Assembly (NCBI GenBank): GCA_017999195.1
Contig: JAGOBP010000026.1
Location: 1 to 15,079 of the forward strand
Direction: 5' to 3'
Origin: Thermoflexales bacterium
GTDB taxonomy: Bacteria > Chloroflexota > Anaerolineae > Fen-1058
Length of the DNA: 15,079 nt
Below, piece after piece: positions 12,986 to 15,079 of this stretch. Position 1 is the stretch's first letter. Each line of letters starts with the position of its first letter. The position numbers were made by a program, and so were the translations under genes. Below the pieces are notes generated by a model. It was given only the letters and a program-made list of their open reading frames with translations. It was not told where the DNA came from and made no database searches.

Positions 12986-15079
12986 ATGGCTGATTTGATC
13001 AACGTCTACATTGACGACGTACTGGTGCAAGTGCCCAAAGGCACGGTGATTGTCGATGCCGCGAAGAAGGTGGGCGTCGACATTCCGGTGTTCTGCTACC
13101 ACCCCAAGATGAAGCCGGTGGGCATGTGCCGCATGTGCTTGGTGGAAGTAGGCCGCCGCAAGATCGATCGCGCGACGGGCCAGCCGGTATTGGGTGCAGA
13201 CGGTCAGGCCGAAATTGGCTGGGGACCTAAGCTGGAGACGGGCTGTACCACGCCGGTCGAAGAAGGCATGAAGGTCCGCACCAAGACCGAGGTGGCACAG
13301 AAGGCGCAGAAGGAAGTGCTGGAATTCCTGCTGACTTCGCACCCGCTCGATTGCCCCATCTGCGACAAGGGCGGCGAATGCCCGCTGCAAAACCTGACGC
13401 TGACGCACGGTCCTGGCAATACGCGCTTCGATTACGAAGACAAGCAACATTTGCCCAAGCACTATCCTTTGGGCGAATTGATTTACCTCGACAAAGAGCG
13501 CTGCATTCAGTGCGGACGCTGTGTCCGCTTCCAGGACGAAATCGCCGACGACCGCGTCATCGGTTTCTATCAGCGCGGCCGTTCCATTCAAATCGAGACG
13601 CTGTCCGAGCCGGGCTTCGATTCCAAGTTCTCCGGCAACACCACGGACATTTGCCCCGTCGGCGCGCTGACCACCAAAGACTTCCGCTTCCGCGCGCGAC
13701 CATGGGAGACCACGCCCGTGCCGTCGGTCTGTACGCACTGCGCCGTGGGCTGCAATATCACCCTCAGCACGCGCCGATCGGCGAAGGGCGGCGGCGACTG
13801 GGAAATTCTGCGCGTGATGCCGCGCCAGAACGAAGACGTCAACGAAATCTGGATTTGTGACAAGGGCCGCTTCGGCCATCACTTCGCCAGCAGCAAAGAT
13901 CGGTTGCAAAAGCCGCTCATCCGCAAGAACGGCCAACTGGTCGAAGCGACCTGGGGCGAAGCGTTGTCCCTCATCGCTGAGCGCATCAAGGCTGCCAACG
14001 GCAACGTCGCCGGTTTGATGGGCGATCGTGTCGCGAATGAAGATGCGTACTTATTTGGCAAGCTCTTCCGTGATGGGGCGAAATCAACGCGGGTGTCGGC
14101 CAACCCGATCGCCTTCGGCGCCGATTTGGCTCAACGCTACGGCGTGGGCGTCGGCACGAACCTAGGCGCGCTGGGCAAGGGCGATGTGGTGCTGGTCGTC
14201 GCGGGTGATGTCGAAGAGACCGCGCCGATTTACACCCTGCGCCTGAAGGCCGCCGCGCAGCGCGGCGCGAAGTTGATCGTCGCGAATGCACGCCCCACCA
14301 AGATGGATCGCTATGCGGCCAGCCTTGTGCGTTATGCCGCGGGTGCGGATGCGCAGACGGTGTATGCGTTGTTAAATGAGGTCAATCAAGGATCAGGGAT
14401 TGGGGATCAGGTAAAGAAATTCGCGTCGAAGGATGCGTCGATTCAGGCGGCGGGCAAGATCATCGCTGAAGCGCAGAATTTGATCGTGATGTTTGGCGAC
14501 GAGCGAACTGCGCAAGATAATGCCTTAGCCCAGGCGTGCGCGAATCTGGTTGTGGCAACGGGCCACATCGGTAAGGCGAATAACGGCTTGCTGCCGTTGT
14601 GGGCACACGCCAACACGCAAGGCGTGTTTGACATGCTGTCGGCTACGGGCGCAGCGGGTAGCAAACTCGACGGCGCGAAGGTGCTCTATGTCGTCGCCGC
14701 TGATCCGATCGGGGATGGGGCGACGTTGCCGAAGGCTGATTTCACTATCGTGCAGGAACTGTTCCTCACGGCCACGGCTAAACAAGCGGACGTTGTGTTG
14801 CCTGTGCTATCGTGGGCGGAGCGTGACGGCACGCTGACGAATGCCGAGCGGCGCGTGCAGCGCTTCTATAAGGCGATTCCGCCGTTGGCGCAAGCCCGCG
14901 CCGATTGGGAAGTGTTCAGCCAGGTGGCCGAGCGCTTGGGCTTGAACTGGAAGTACTTCACACCGGAAACGGTGATGGAAGAAATCGCAGCAACCGTGCC
15001 CGCATACGCCGGTTTGACCTACGCGACATTGGCCGTGACCCGCGAAGAATGGCCGCCCGTTGGCTCGAATGATTTGTAT
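12986..15079 (+). CDS. nuoG: NADH-quinone oxidoreductase subunit G (75 kDa), 3' end beyond window
   Basis: The frame stays open for 698 codons to the right edge, so the C-terminus is missing. The ferredoxin-like N-terminus binds N1b (Cys37, Cys48, Cys51, Cys87). N5 uses His119, Cys123, Cys126 and Cys132. N4 uses Cys173, Cys176, Cys179 and Cys223. A further set, Cys249, Cys252, Cys256 and Cys291, matches the off-path N7 cluster known in E. coli and Thermus. From about residue 300 the chain is molybdopterin-oxidoreductase-like but has lost cofactor function in this family. AGAGGA (12971-12976) precedes ATG 12986 by 9 bases. The remaining nuo genes are expected to the right. Confidence 0.96.
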   Translation, partial: MADLINVYIDDVLVQVPKGTVIVDAAKKVGVDIPVFCYHPKMKPVGMCRMCLVEVGRRKIDRATGQPVLGADGQAEIGWGPKLETGCTTPVEEGMKVRTKTEVAQKAQKEVLEFLLTSHPLDCPICDKGGECPLQNLTLTHGPGNTRFDYEDKQHLPKHYPLGELIYLDKERCIQCGRCVRFQDEIADDRVIGFYQRGRSIQIETLSEPGFDSKFSGNTTDICPVGALTTKDFRFRARPWETTPVPSVCTHCAVGCNITLSTRRSAKGGGDWEILRVMPRQNEDVNEIWICDKGRFGHHFASSKDRLQKPLIRKNGQLVEATWGEALSLIAERIKAANGNVAGLMGDRVANEDAYLFGKLFRDGAKSTRVSANPIAFGADLAQRYGVGVGTNLGALGKGDVVLVVAGDVEETAPIYTLRLKAAAQRGAKLIVANARPTKMDRYAASLVRYAAGADAQTVYALLNEVNQGSGIGDQVKKFASKDASIQAAGKIIAEAQNLIVMFGDERTAQDNALAQACANLVVATGHIGKANNGLLPLWAHANTQGVFDMLSATGAAGSKLDGAKVLYVVAADPIGDGATLPKADFTIVQELFLTATAKQADVVLPVLSWAERDGTLTNAERRVQRFYKAIPPLAQARADWEVFSQVAERLGLNWKYFTPETVMEEIAATVPAYAGLTYATLAVTREEWPPVGSNDLY
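14390..14411 (+). repeat. GGATCAGG direct repeat inside nuoG
   Basis: GGATCAGG occurs at 14390-14397 and 14404-14411, in frame, and encodes a small Gly-rich loop (QGSGIGDQ). It sits in a surface-like linker between two domains. It may be an expanded short repeat or chance. Confidence 0.35.

Noticed and set aside
12935..13936. Long open frame (333 codons) antisense to nuoG
   Set aside because: Same reason: nuoG on the plus strand has all its cluster ligands here, and the antisense product is compositionally odd.

Overview
The window is gene-dense, GC-rich bacterial DNA, most likely from a member of Chloroflexota (Anaerolineae-like). The taxonomic reading is inference. It rests on a secreted phosphatase whose tail is Pro/Thr-rich and ends in a short hydrophobic FLPVLLK-type terminus, on an S8 protease ending in Trp/Gly tandem repeats, and on a 14-subunit-type complex I operon with separate nuoC and nuoD genes. 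No rRNA, tRNA, CRISPR array or insertion sequence is visible.

Layout: (1) 1-1626, minus strand: a secreted subtilisin-family (S8) protease with its complete triad; the gene leaves the window at position 1 inside a run of GGYNSWA heptad repeats. (2) 1627-1855: a divergent intergenic region with a clear TATAAT promoter facing right. (3) 1856-7863, plus strand: a tightly packed run of six genes. They encode a small YkvA/DUF1232 membrane protein, an exported purple-acid-phosphatase-like metallophosphoesterase, an S51 (cyanophycinase/dipeptidase E-like) peptidase, SbcD, SbcC and an unrecognised 134-residue protein. Gene junctions overlap or are a few bases apart, except a 39-bp repeat-like gap before sbcC. 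(4) 7864-7974: a strong sigma70-type promoter (TTGACA, 17 bp, TAAAAT with extended -10 TG) overlapped by inverted repeats. (5) 7975-15079: the start of a respiratory complex I operon, nuoA-B-C-D-E, then an N-acetyltransferase gene, then nuoF and nuoG, which is open to the window edge.

How the genes work together: NuoE, NuoF and NuoG form the NADH-oxidising arm, with every cysteine/histidine ligand for N1a, N3, N1b, N5, N4 and N7 visible. NuoB, NuoC and NuoD form the connecting module to quinone with the N2 site intact, and NuoA is the first membrane subunit; the rest (H-N) probably lie beyond the right edge. SbcC and SbcD form the Mre11-Rad50-type nuclease that processes DNA ends and hairpins.

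The most unusual points are a REP-like GC-rich palindrome carried in frame inside sbcC, a terminator-like hairpin between nuoB and nuoC, a GNAT acetyltransferase gene inserted between nuoE and nuoF, and an unrecognised gene coupled to sbcC. I do not see a wholly new defence or mobile system here; the core content is housekeeping.
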